Assembly: GCF_947496075.1 (NCBI RefSeq)
Contig: NZ_CANMBJ010000006.1
Location: 186,001 to 250,000, forward strand
DNA length: 64,000 bases
Source of the DNA: an uncultured Tateyamaria sp.
GTDB taxonomy: Bacteria; Pseudomonadota; Alphaproteobacteria; Rhodobacterales; Rhodobacteraceae
Direction: 5' to 3'
Part shown: positions 34,968 to 43,199 of the stretch, piece after piece
How the letters are laid out: each line of letters opens with the position of its first letter
How positions within the stretch are numbered: position 1 is the stretch's first letter
Notes under the pieces: model-generated
The model's input: only the letters and a program-made list of their open reading frames with translations
Told to the model about the DNA's origin: nothing
Databases searched by the model: none
Made by a program: the position numbers and the translations under genes

Positions 34968-35978
34968 ATGGAACTTTTTGGCGATCCGGCGGTCTGGCTG
35001 CCTTTCACCTTTGCCGCGCTCATGGGCGTGTCGATCCTGATTTATGTGGTCCTTGATGGTTTCGATCTGGGCGTCGGCGTGTTGTTCCCCTTTGCGACGG
35101 ATGAGGAAAAGGACATGATGGTGGCGTCCATCGGTCCGTTCTGGGATGCCAACGAAACATGGCTGGTGCTGGCCATTGGCCTTCTGCTTGTGGCCTTCCC
35201 GACGGCCCACGGCACGATCCTGACGGCGCTGTACCTGCCTGTTGCGATCATGCTGATCGGGTTGATCCTGCGCGGCGTGGCCTTTGAATTCCGGGTCAAG
35301 GCGCCCACCCCGCACAAGGCCACTTGGAACTGGCTGTTCTTCATCGGCTCGTTGATGACGTCGCTCAGCCAGGGCTTCATGCTGGGCAAATACGTGATGG
35401 GGCTGGAAAGCACGCTGGGCACCTGGGCCTTTGCGATGATCACGGCGGTGTTCCTGACCGTTGCCTATTCCATGATCGGTGCCTGCTGGCTGATCATCAA
35501 GACCGAAGGCATCCTGCAGGGCAAGGCGGTGGACTGGGCCAAGGGCGGCATCTGGGGATTGGTCTTGGGTCTGGGGGCCGTATCGCTTGCCACACCGCTG
35601 GTCAGCGCACGGATTTTTGACAAGTGGTTCACCTACCCTGAAATCCTGCTGCTCGCTCCGCTGCCCATCCTGTCGGCCGTGATGGTGATGATGCTGTGGC
35701 GGTCGTTGCAGCGTTTGCCCAACGCGACCGATGCGGGTTCGAAAGGGCCGTTTGCATGTGCCATCACCCTGTTCATTCTGGCCTTCAGCGGCCTCGCCTA
35801 TTCCTTCTACCCCTACGTGGTTCCTGAAAAGCTGACGATCTATGAAGCGGCGAGCGCGCCCGAGAGCCTGATGATCATCCTCGTTGGCGCCATTGTCGTC
35901 ATTCCCATGATCGGGGGATACACGGCGCTGGCCTATTGGGTGTTCAAGGGCAAGGCGTCGGAACTGCGCTACGACTAG
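34968..35978 (+). CDS. cydB: Cytochrome bd-type quinol oxidase subunit II
   Basis: The 336-residue membrane protein has the CydB hallmarks: YVVLDGFDLGVGVLFPF (about 25-41), GPFWDANETWLVL (about 59-71) and LRGVAFEFR, with eight to nine transmembrane helices. It pairs with CydA encoded five bases upstream. No short CydX-like frame was evident downstream; the stop is followed at once by a Rhodobacterales-type repeat. Confidence 0.92.
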   Translation: MELFGDPAVWLPFTFAALMGVSILIYVVLDGFDLGVGVLFPFATDEEKDMMVASIGPFWDANETWLVLAIGLLLVAFPTAHGTILTALYLPVAIMLIGLILRGVAFEFRVKAPTPHKATWNWLFFIGSLMTSLSQGFMLGKYVMGLESTLGTWAFAMITAVFLTVAYSMIGACWLIIKTEGILQGKAVDWAKGGIWGLVLGLGAVSLATPLVSARIFDKWFTYPEILLLAPLPILSAVMVMMLWRSLQRLPNATDAGSKGPFACAITLFILAFSGLAYSFYPYVVPEKLTIYEAASAPESLMIILVGAIVVIPMIGGYTALAYWVFKGKASELRYD

Positions 35979-35980
35979 GC

Positions 35981-36038
35981 TTTCTTCTGGCCAAAGATAC
36001 CTCGGGGAAGGCCGAGGGCCTGGAGCAGAGCCCCAGCC
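35981..36038 (+). repeat. Rhodobacterales-type downstream repeat, copy 2
   Basis: TTTCTTCTGGCC, AAAGATACC, a GGCCGAGGGCC block and GGAGCAGAGCCCC follow in the same order as in the copy at 16151-16206. It starts right after the cydB stop, and its inverted repeats could end transcription. Confidence 0.5.
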
Positions 36039-36099
36039 CCCCCTTTCGTATCTCGCGCGCCCTGTCTAGTTTGGCGTTCGGGAACGAAAGGACGCCGAC

Positions 36100-37308
36100 A
36101 TGTATGACTTCGCCGCCATGGGCGCGTGGCTGGAATTTGCGGTGCGCTGGTTGCATGTGATCACGGCCATCGCATGGATCGGATCGTCCTTCTATTTCAT
36201 TGCGCTGGACTTGGGCCTGCACCGCGACCGCAACCTAAAAAGCGGGGCGGATGGCGAAGAATGGCAGGTCCATGGTGGCGGGTTCTATCACATCCAGAAA
36301 TACCTGGTTGCGCCCGACAATATGCCCGATGGGCTGATCTGGCATAAGTGGCAAAGCTACTGGACCTGGATCAGCGGGTTCATCCTTCTGGTGTTGGTTT
36401 ACTATCTGGGGGCCGAGTTCTATCTGATCGATCCCAACGTGATGGAGCTTGCCACCTGGCAGGCGGTGGGCTTGTCGCTGGTGTCTCTGGCCGCCGGTTG
36501 GGTGATCTACAACACGCTTTGCAAGGCCTTTGTGAACGCGGACCAGACAGTGCTGATGGTGGCGCTGTTTGGTGTGTTGGTCGCGATGGCGTGGTTCTAT
36601 AGCCAAGTGTTCACCGGGCGTGCCGCGCTGCTGCATCTGGGGGCGTTTACCGCCACGATCATGTCAGGCAACGTGTTCTTCATCATCATCCCGAACCAGA
36701 AGATCGTGGTGGCCGACCTGATGGCGGGGCGCACGCCCGACGCGATCTATGGAAAGATCGCCAAACAGCGCTCGACCCACAACAACTACCTGACCTTGCC
36801 TGTCATCTTCCTGATGCTGAGCAATCACTACCCGTTGGCCTTTGCCAGTGAGTGGAACTGGGTGATCGCGTCGCTTGTCTTCCTGATGGGTGTCACGATC
36901 CGGCACTGGTTCAACACACATCACGCGCGCAAGGGCAATCCGCATTGGACCTGGGGTGTGACGGTGATCCTGTTCATCCTGATCGCGTGGCTGAGCGTTG
37001 CGCCATCAGATGAGCGCGAGGCGGCAGTGGTGACACGCTTTGCACAAGCCGAAGGATTCTCGGATGTGCACAACATCGTGCTGGGTCGGTGCAGCATGTG
37101 CCATGCGGCAGAACCCGGCTGGCCCGGGTTACACTGGGCACCCAAGGGGGTCGTGCTGGAAACCGAAGCGGACCTGACGCGCAATGCGCGGGCCGTTTAC
37201 CTGCAATCAGGCGTCAGCCACGCGATGCCACCGGCCAATCTGAGCTACATGGAAGATGAGGAACGGGCGGTCATCGTGGCGTGGTATCGTGCTGCGATCG
37301 ACGGTTAA
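36100..37308 (+). CDS. puuD: PuuD-type urate oxidase (membrane domain plus cytochrome c)
   Basis: The 402-residue protein has an N-terminal DUF989-like membrane domain with about eight helices (VRWLHVITAIAWIGSSFYFIALD, HHARKGNPHWTWG) and a C-terminal cytochrome c with CSMCH (about 332-336) and a Met ligand in SHAMPPANL. PuuD enzymes oxidise urate to 5-hydroxyisourate and pass electrons to the respiratory chain instead of making hydrogen peroxide. Its product is the substrate of UraH, encoded 23 kb away at 13037. Such genes usually sit beside uraH/puuE; here the ectoine-like cluster and cydAB lie between. The next gene is convergent. Confidence 0.88.
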   Translation: MYDFAAMGAWLEFAVRWLHVITAIAWIGSSFYFIALDLGLHRDRNLKSGADGEEWQVHGGGFYHIQKYLVAPDNMPDGLIWHKWQSYWTWISGFILLVLVYYLGAEFYLIDPNVMELATWQAVGLSLVSLAAGWVIYNTLCKAFVNADQTVLMVALFGVLVAMAWFYSQVFTGRAALLHLGAFTATIMSGNVFFIIIPNQKIVVADLMAGRTPDAIYGKIAKQRSTHNNYLTLPVIFLMLSNHYPLAFASEWNWVIASLVFLMGVTIRHWFNTHHARKGNPHWTWGVTVILFILIAWLSVAPSDEREAAVVTRFAQAEGFSDVHNIVLGRCSMCHAAEPGWPGLHWAPKGVVLETEADLTRNARAVYLQSGVSHAMPPANLSYMEDEERAVIVAWYRAAIDG

Positions 37309-37374
37309 GGCGGAGGTGTCCTCCGCCCCATTTTAGGCGCTGATCCTCACCGTAAGGCGGACGTGTCGTCCGCC
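37303..37374 (+). repeat. Paired-hairpin repeat element, copy 1
   Basis: Two near-identical hairpins lie 47 bases apart: GGCGGAG-GTGTC-CTCCGCC (37309-37327) and GGCGGAC-GTGTC-GTCCGCC (37356-37374), each preceded by TAA. The same pair occurs in opposite orientation at 41710-41782. The first hairpin, followed by CCATTTT, lies between convergent puuD and the cyclase and could serve as their terminator. The second lies inside the last codons of the cyclase. Confidence 0.65.
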
Positions 37375-38615
37375 GCTGCCGCCGCCATCCCCCAGGCCGA
37401 GATCGTTTCCTGCCGTCCGGGCAACACCAACGATGGAAAGGCTTGCCAGCCCGGGCCTACGTTCTCCAACCCGTTCATGACCGCGTCCGAGATCAGCAGT
37501 GTCACGCCTTGTGTCTTTGTTGCCGTTTCGAGCCGGGCGGCGACATTCACGGCGTCGCCCAGAACGGTGTACTCCAACCGACCCTCATCCCCGACGACAC
37601 CCACAAACACTTCGCCCAGATGAATGCCGATCCCCAAACGCACATCGTTGATATGCTCAAGGAGGTCATGGGCGAAGGCGACCGCGCAGGTGGCGGCGTC
37701 ACCATGACTGTCGTCAAAGACGACCATCGCGCCGTCGCCGACGAACTTGTCCACGATGCCACCCGTCGCGTCTGCCGACTTCGAAATGCGGGCCCGGTAG
37801 CGCCCCAGAAAGGCGGACAGGTCGGGCGCGCTCATGTTTTCGGCCATGGAGGTGAACCCACGGATATCCACAAAGAGAATAGCCATCCGCTGCTGATGGC
37901 CTTCGCGCATGGCCTCGATCCCGCGGGCTGAAAGCTGGTCATTCAGTTCGGACGGTAGAAAACGGGTCAGCTGCCCACGCGCCTCTGCCTCGTCAATCGA
38001 GCGACGCAGCAGCGCGCGGATCCGCATCGACGCAAAGACAAGCACCATCGCCGCCAATGAGATCATGACGATACGCACAAAGTTTGGTGGCCACCCAAAA
38101 AGAAAGATCAATCCCGCCCGTGCCTCGGCCTCGGTCGCCAGAAAGGGGATGGTCAGGATGGCGGCAAAGCCTGCGATCAACACCAGTGACATGCTGGCCA
38201 GAAGCGCCGGGTTAAACCGGAGCGCGCCACAGGCCAACACGACGGGGATCAGCCAGATGGTTGGAAAGGCCGCAACAAACTGCCCCGATAGCCCCATGTT
38301 GGACAGGCTCAGCCACGAACCCAACAGGATGAACACACAGTCGATTAGGGCGGACGGCCACGCCATCCAGGCGCGGAACTGGCCCGTACGGATCACGAAG
38401 ATGATGACAAGGCCAAGGGCGAAATAGCTCGCCATGGTCATCGCGGCATACACAAGCTGCGATTCCAAAGCCTCGGATTCTGGTAGCCCTGTGAACCAAA
38501 CAGTTACGAACAGAACGACAGCAAGGGACGTTGACATAATCATGCGCAGGATGCCGATGAACCATTCGGCCTGCGCTTCGGCTTCGAAGAAAATGCGTTG
38601 CGCCTGTGGGGTCAT
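37347..38615 (-). CDS. Membrane-bound class III adenylate/guanylate cyclase
   Basis: The 422-residue protein has about six N-terminal transmembrane helices (to about residue 200) and a class III cyclase domain: ILFVDIRGFTSMAENM (metal-binding Asp, about 247-262), VDKFVGDGAMVVFDD and VLGDAVNVAARLE. It should make cAMP (or cGMP) in the cytoplasm in response to a membrane or envelope cue. The last residues, AAAADDTSALR, are encoded by a repeat element and are probably not part of the original protein. It overlaps rmuC by 4 bases. Confidence 0.85.
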   Translation of the reverse strand: MTPQAQRIFFEAEAQAEWFIGILRMIMSTSLAVVLFVTVWFTGLPESEALESQLVYAAMTMASYFALGLVIIFVIRTGQFRAWMAWPSALIDCVFILLGSWLSLSNMGLSGQFVAAFPTIWLIPVVLACGALRFNPALLASMSLVLIAGFAAILTIPFLATEAEARAGLIFLFGWPPNFVRIVMISLAAMVLVFASMRIRALLRRSIDEAEARGQLTRFLPSELNDQLSARGIEAMREGHQQRMAILFVDIRGFTSMAENMSAPDLSAFLGRYRARISKSADATGGIVDKFVGDGAMVVFDDSHGDAATCAVAFAHDLLEHINDVRLGIGIHLGEVFVGVVGDEGRLEYTVLGDAVNVAARLETATKTQGVTLLISDAVMNGLENVGPGWQAFPSLVLPGRQETISAWGMAAAAADDTSALR

Positions 38616-39850
38616 TCCGCGGCAGGTGGGCGGCTGTTCAGCGCGAGCGTGCCTTGGTCATCCAGCTCTTCAAAGTCGAAATTGTCGAGGCGATGGGCGC
38701 GTTTGCCAGCCTTCTCTGCGCTGATCTTGATATCCTCGATATCTTTCGAGGCCTGGGAAAAGTGTCGGTCCAGATTGCCAACCCGCGTGCCAAGCCGGTC
38801 CACGTCAGTCACCAGCATCGACAATTCCTTGCGGATCGCCCCCGCCTGTTCGCGCATCCGCGCATCCTTGAGGATCGCGCGCATCGTATTCAGCGTGGCC
38901 ATGCAGGTGGTGGGCGACACGATCCAAACGCGCTTGTCGAACCCTTCGCGCACCAGATCGGGGAAGTTAGCGTGCAACTCGGCATAGACCGCTTCGGACG
39001 GCAGGAACATAAGTGCGCCGTCCGCCGTTTCCCCTTCGATGATGTACTTGTCCGAGATATCAGCGATGTGCTTTTTCACGGCCGTTTTCATGGATGCCAC
39101 GGCCTGTTTTAACTCATGGTCCGTCTCGGCGCGGCGCAATGCCTCGTAGGCTTCCAACGGAAACTTTGAATCGATGACAATCGGCCCAGGCGGGTTCGGC
39201 AGATGCACCATACAGTCGGCTCGCTTGCCGTTGGACAGGGTGGGCTGCCACGCATAGCTGTCCTTTGGCAGGGCTTTTCCCACGATGTCGCGCAGCTGGA
39301 TCTCGCCAAAGGCGCCGCGCGTCTGTTTGTTCGACAGGATGTCCTGCAGGCTAAGTACATCGCCGGACAGCTTGGTGATGTTGTCCTGCGCCTTGTCGAT
39401 GGCGGCGAGGCGTTCCTGCAATTGCGTCAGGCTGGTGGTGGTCTGCTTGGAGGAGCCGTGCAGGGATTCCTTCATGCGTTCCTGCATGTCCGTCATTGCG
39501 CGCTGGCTGCGCATCGCGTTGTCCGCAAGCCGTTCCTGCATCTGCTGCTGCACCGCGCTCAACCGCTGTTCGACGGTTTGCGCCAATTGTGCCTGTCCGT
39601 TGGTGGCCGTGTCCGACACGGTTTGGATCGAGGCGCGCAAGCCCTCTTGCCCCTGCGCCAGCCCCTGCACATGTTGGCCGAGATACCCCATTTGCTGGGC
39701 GAGCGGCGCTGTGGCACGGGCTGAACGACCGGCGGCCCGTAGCGCCATGATCAGAAGGATCATGATCACCAACAGGGTCGCGGCCCCGATCATGGCCACC
39801 ATCACCAGCGGATCGCTGGTGTCCAATGTCGTATCGCCAATCTGGATCAT
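38612..39850 (-). CDS. rmuC: RmuC-family DNA recombination protein
   Basis: The 412-residue protein has one N-terminal membrane segment (about 15-38), a long coiled coil (about 50-170, with repeated Gln/Ala heptads) and an RmuC nuclease-like domain: [32 protein letters not shown] and [19 protein letters not shown]. RmuC proteins limit DNA inversions at short inverted repeats. It lies between mutL (upstream, overlapping by 4 bases) and the cyclase (4-base overlap), forming a three-gene operon. Confidence 0.9.
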   Translation of the reverse strand: MIQIGDTTLDTSDPLVMVAMIGAATLLVIMILLIMALRAAGRSARATAPLAQQMGYLGQHVQGLAQGQEGLRASIQTVSDTATNGQAQLAQTVEQRLSAVQQQMQERLADNAMRSQRAMTDMQERMKESLHGSSKQTTTSLTQLQERLAAIDKAQDNITKLSGDVLSLQDILSNKQTRGAFGEIQLRDIVGKALPKDSYAWQPTLSNGKRADCMVHLPNPPGPIVIDSKFPLEAYEALRRAETDHELKQAVASMKTAVKKHIADISDKYIIEGETADGALMFLPSEAVYAELHANFPDLVREGFDKRVWIVSPTTCMATLNTMRAILKDARMREQAGAIRKELSMLVTDVDRLGTRVGNLDRHFSQASKDIEDIKISAEKAGKRAHRLDNFDFEELDDQGTLALNSRPPAAE

Positions 39851-41661
39851 GTGCGCCCAAACAATCGTTCAATGTCTGCCAGCTTCAACTCTACATAAGT
39901 GGGCCGCCCGTGATTGCACTGGCCGGAATGCGGCGTGGCCTCCATTTCACGAAGCAGGGCGTTCATCTCTTCGGCACGCATCCGGCGGCCCGATCGGATC
40001 GACCCGTGACAGGCCACGCGGGACAGGATCGCCTCGACCTTTGCCTGAACGGATTGCGATGATCCGAGATCGGCCAACTCATCCAGAATGTCGTGGATCA
40101 TCGCCTTGGCATCGACCTCACCCAGGATGGCGGGTGTCTCCCGCACCGCAACGGCATCCCCACCAAAGGCTTCGATGCCGAGGCCAAAGCGGGCCAGATC
40201 ATCTGCAATCTCCAACAGCCGAGCGCAATCGCCGGTCGACAGGCTCACGATCTCGGGGATCAGCAATGCCTGCGCGGCGACACCGTTCTCGGCCATCTGG
40301 GTCTTCAGTTTTTCATAGACCAGGCGTTCGTGGGCGGCGTGCTGGTCAACGATCACCATGCCGGTGGCCGTCTGTGCCACGATATAGTTCTCATGCACTT
40401 GCCCTCGTGCGACGCCAAGGGGGAGGTCGCTTGGATCGGTCTCCGGCTCGGGCATTGGTGCAGGTTCAACCACCTGCGCGCTATAATCTTGCGCCATCTC
40501 GGCAAAGCCGGTTTCGATTGGCACACGTGGCCCGAGGCTGGGCCGGTCCATCTGGTAAACGCGCGGCTCGGTTGGCTCTGGGCGCATGGCCCCCAATGTC
40601 GCTCCCGCCACGGTGGTCGAGGCGCGGTGACCAGCATTTGCCAGCGCGTGACGGAGGCCGGACACGATCAACCCGCGCGCGGTTCCGGGATCGCGAAAGC
40701 GCACCTCGGATTTGGCCGGGTGTACGTTGACGTCCACAAGCTGCGGATCGCAGTCGATGAACAAGGCCGCCGCCGGGTGCCGGTCACGGCTGAGGAAGTC
40801 GAAATAGGCGGCCCGCAGCGCGCCTGTCAGAAGTTTGTCCTTCACGGGGCGCCCGTTCACATACAGGAACTGGGTCACCGCCGCACCGCGGGAGTAGGTG
40901 GGCAAGGCCGCATAGCCGGTTAGGTGCAGACCGTCCCGCTCTGTATCAATCGGGATGGCGTTGTCCGTGAAATCTTGACCAAGTGTGTCGCGCAAACGTC
41001 CCTTGAGCGCATCCATCACGTCACCGGTCTGTGCCTCGACCTTGAAGACGGTGCGGGGGTCGTTTGACACATCGCGCAGCTCGAACCGCACATAGGGTTC
41101 GGCCATAGCCAGACGCTTGATGACATCCGTGATCGCCTGCGCCTCGGCCCGGTCGGTGCGAAGGAATTTCAGACGCGCGGGCGTGGCAAAGAACAGATCG
41201 CGCAGGGTGATGACCGTGCCTGCGTTCAATGCTGCCGGTTTGACGGCGCTGGCCGTTCCCCCAGCGACGCTGATCTCGGCTGCGTCCGCGCCTGGCACAC
41301 GGCTGGTGATGGTCAGGCGGCCCACGGCGCCCAGACTTGGCAGTGCCTCGCCCCGGAAGCCAAAGGTGTGGATATTGAGCAGATCACTGCCGTCAATCTT
41401 GGACGTCGCATGGCGGCTGAGGGCGAGCGGCAGATCCTCTGCCGCGATACCGCAGCCGTCGTCTGTCACCCGGATCAGTGTCTTGCCGCCGTCGGCGATA
41501 TCGACCGAAATGCGCTTGGCCCCGGCATCAATGGCGTTTTCGACCAGCTCCTTGACCGCTGAGGCGGGTCGTTCCACCACTTCACCCGCCGCGATACGGT
41601 TGATCGCTGCATCGCCCAATTGTCGGATCACGGGACGTATATTGGGGGTGTGGGTGTTCAT
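39847..41661 (-). CDS. mutL: DNA mismatch repair protein MutL
   Basis: The 604-residue protein has the GHKL ATPase motifs [19 protein letters not shown] and [16 protein letters not shown] in the first 110 residues, a linker around 340-410 and a C-terminal domain with [15 protein letters not shown]. That last motif fits the DQHA(X)2E(X)4E endonuclease signature, so this MutL is probably a nicking type, as expected in bacteria lacking MutH. It is the first gene of an operon with rmuC and the cyclase. The start at 41661 gives the family-typical [21 protein letters not shown]. Confidence 0.95.
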   Translation of the reverse strand: MNTHTPNIRPVIRQLGDAAINRIAAGEVVERPASAVKELVENAIDAGAKRISVDIADGGKTLIRVTDDGCGIAAEDLPLALSRHATSKIDGSDLLNIHTFGFRGEALPSLGAVGRLTITSRVPGADAAEISVAGGTASAVKPAALNAGTVITLRDLFFATPARLKFLRTDRAEAQAITDVIKRLAMAEPYVRFELRDVSNDPRTVFKVEAQTGDVMDALKGRLRDTLGQDFTDNAIPIDTERDGLHLTGYAALPTYSRGAAVTQFLYVNGRPVKDKLLTGALRAAYFDFLSRDRHPAAALFIDCDPQLVDVNVHPAKSEVRFRDPGTARGLIVSGLRHALANAGHRASTTVAGATLGAMRPEPTEPRVYQMDRPSLGPRVPIETGFAEMAQDYSAQVVEPAPMPEPETDPSDLPLGVARGQVHENYIVAQTATGMVIVDQHAAHERLVYEKLKTQMAENGVAAQALLIPEIVSLSTGDCARLLEIADDLARFGLGIEAFGGDAVAVRETPAILGEVDAKAMIHDILDELADLGSSQSVQAKVEAILSRVACHGSIRSGRRMRAEEMNALLREMEATPHSGQCNHGRPTYVELKLADIERLFGRT

Positions 41662-41709
41662 GCCACAAAACTTAGCATGCGACCCGGCGATTCGACCATG
41701 GCCGTTTTG

Positions 41710-41782
41710 GCGGACGACACGTCCACCTTACAAAAGGGTCTTGGTGCGCAGAAGGGGCGGAGGAGACCTCCGCCTTACACGG
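41710..41782 (-). repeat. Paired-hairpin repeat element, copy 2 (inverted)
   Basis: Read on the minus strand, this segment gives GGCGGAGG-TCT-CCTCCGCC (41774-41756) and then, 46 bases on, GGTGGACG-TGT-CGTCCGCC (41728-41710), both preceded by GTAA. Order, spacing and sequence match the copy at 37303-37374. It starts directly after the chrR stop and may end the rpoE-chrR transcript before mutL. Confidence 0.65.
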
Positions 41783-42448
41783 TCAGATCCTTGCGAAACG
41801 TTGGGCAATCTTTGGAAGCAGGCCCTGGAAGCGCAATGGCGCGTCGGTGACAGCCAGACAAATGCAATCCTCGTGGATATCGGCCACTGGCGTGTGATGT
41901 AAGTCACTGTCAGCCACTTCGACATCGCCGCGGGCGAAATAGTCGTCGTCGTCCTGGAATGCGCCTTGCAGGACCATCGTCATCTCGATCCCGTGGTGAC
42001 CGTGATCGGGCATGGCAGCGCCAGCAGGTATGTAGAGAAGCCGCGCCGAAGCGTCCTTGGACGTTGGCAGAATGGCTTGCTTTACACCCATGCCGACCGC
42101 ACGCCACTTGATGCTGTCGATACCGCCGCCGGCGTAATCCTGCAGCGGTTGCGGCAGCACCGCGTCTTGAGGGTGCTGGGTGCAAATCTCTTCTGGGGCA
42201 CCGCCTGCGATCAAGGCCATTGTCGCGGCGAAACTTCCTGGGGCGAGCGCCATGTCGTGGTCTGGTGCTTCCTCAAGCACGGCCCCGCCGACAGCGTCGT
42301 AACTTTCCACTCGCGCGCGGCACTCGTCGCACAGAGATACGTGCGTCGCCACCATTAGGTTGAACGCCTCTGGCAGCGTCCCGGCTGCATAGCCCATCAG
42401 GATCTCGTCCGTCAGGTGATGTGTGATCTTTTGTTCCATATCCGTCAC
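41783..42448 (-). CDS. chrR: ChrR-type zinc anti-sigma factor
   Basis: The 221-residue protein has an N-terminal zinc anti-sigma (ZAS) domain with HVSLCDEC (HxxxCxxC, about 37-44) and a C-terminal cupin domain with MPDHGHHGIEMTMVLQG, the organisation of Rhodobacter ChrR. The ZAS domain holds sigma-E inactive, and the cupin domain is needed to sense singlet oxygen. It overlaps rpoE by 4 bases. The paired-hairpin repeat follows its stop. Confidence 0.9.
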   Translation of the reverse strand: MTDMEQKITHHLTDEILMGYAAGTLPEAFNLMVATHVSLCDECRARVESYDAVGGAVLEEAPDHDMALAPGSFAATMALIAGGAPEEICTQHPQDAVLPQPLQDYAGGGIDSIKWRAVGMGVKQAILPTSKDASARLLYIPAGAAMPDHGHHGIEMTMVLQGAFQDDDDYFARGDVEVADSDLHHTPVADIHEDCICLAVTDAPLRFQGLLPKIAQRFARI

Positions 42449-42993
42449 TTCATCGCGTGGCGCAGTCTTTCCAACGCCAATCTAATCCTAGATTTGATCG
42501 TGCCCAGGGGCAGACCGGTTTGAGCAGCGATTTCACTGTGGGACAGGTCCCCAAAATACGCCTTTTGTATCAGTTCCCGCTGGGCTTCCGGCAATTCTGC
42601 GATTGCCTGACCCAACTGTTCACTTTCCTGCTGCATGGCCATCACATCGGCCTGATCAGGTTCTTCTTCGGGGCCCCATGCCAGGTCTTCGGGCTCGGGG
42701 CGGCGCTGCTTGCGCAGCACGTCAATCTTTCGATTCCGCGCGATGGTGAATATCCAGGTCGCCACCGAGGCCCGCGCGGGGTCAAACATGTGCGCTTTGT
42801 GCCAGCAGGTCGCCATGACCTCTTGCGCGCATTCTTCTGCGAGCGACGCATCCGCGCCTGACTTCATCAGGAACCCTTTGACCCGTGGGGCAAAGTGGGC
42901 GAACAGCGCGGCGAAGGCCGCCTGATCCCTGTCGTCACGAATCCGGACCATGTGGCTGACCCACTGCATCCGTTTTCCATCGCTCTCTTGCAT
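42445..42993 (-). CDS. rpoE: ECF sigma factor RpoE (ChrR-controlled, ECF11 type)
   Basis: The 182-residue sigma factor has region 2 (AAFAALFAHFAPRVKGFLMKS, with WIFTIARNRKIDVLRK) and region 4 (LPEAQRELIQKAYFGDLSHSEIAAQTGLPLGTIKSR). It directs the response to singlet oxygen in Rhodobacter. I chose the start at 42993 because the frame to 43137 would begin upstream of the predicted transcription start and because the resulting length fits the family; AGGA lies about nine bases upstream. Cotranscribed with chrR, and preceded by its own sigma-E-type promoter at 43083-43111. Confidence 0.9.
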   Translation of the reverse strand: MQESDGKRMQWVSHMVRIRDDRDQAAFAALFAHFAPRVKGFLMKSGADASLAEECAQEVMATCWHKAHMFDPARASVATWIFTIARNRKIDVLRKQRRPEPEDLAWGPEEEPDQADVMAMQQESEQLGQAIAELPEAQRELIQKAYFGDLSHSEIAAQTGLPLGTIKSRIRLALERLRHAMK

Positions 42994-43082
42994 GAGTGCC
43001 GGTCCTGTTACCGCCCTCGGAAAGACCCCGACGGCGGACTGCGCATCTATTTCAGACGTGTCTAAACCCGCAAACATATTCC

Positions 43083-43111
43083 GTCTACGCGACACAAGGC
43101 GTCTCGGATCA
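43083..43111 (-). promoter_or_regulatory. Sigma-E-dependent promoter of rpoE-chrR
   Basis: On the minus strand TGATCC (43111-43106) and TAGAC (43087-43083) are separated by exactly 18 bases. The Rhodobacter sigma-E consensus is TGATCC, 18 bases, then TAAGA-like, so this is a near-perfect match and implies autoregulation. Transcription would start near 43076, about 80 bases before the rpoE start. Confidence 0.7.
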
Positions 43112-43199
43112 AAAATAAATGTCTGGTTTTTGTACATCCGTTTGCGTCATCCCTCCGTAAACAGATCAAACCTTGGAACGTACGGGACAAAAACGACTT

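Noticed and set aside
39285..40730. 481-codon open frame on the plus strand
   Set aside because: It covers the opposite strand of rmuC and mutL, both well supported by family motifs, and has an Arg/Ser/Pro-rich shadow composition.
42994..43137. N-terminal extension of RpoE to 43137
   Set aside because: The extension would begin upstream of the predicted sigma-E transcription start (about 43076) and is not family-like; 42993 gives a normal 182-residue sigma factor.
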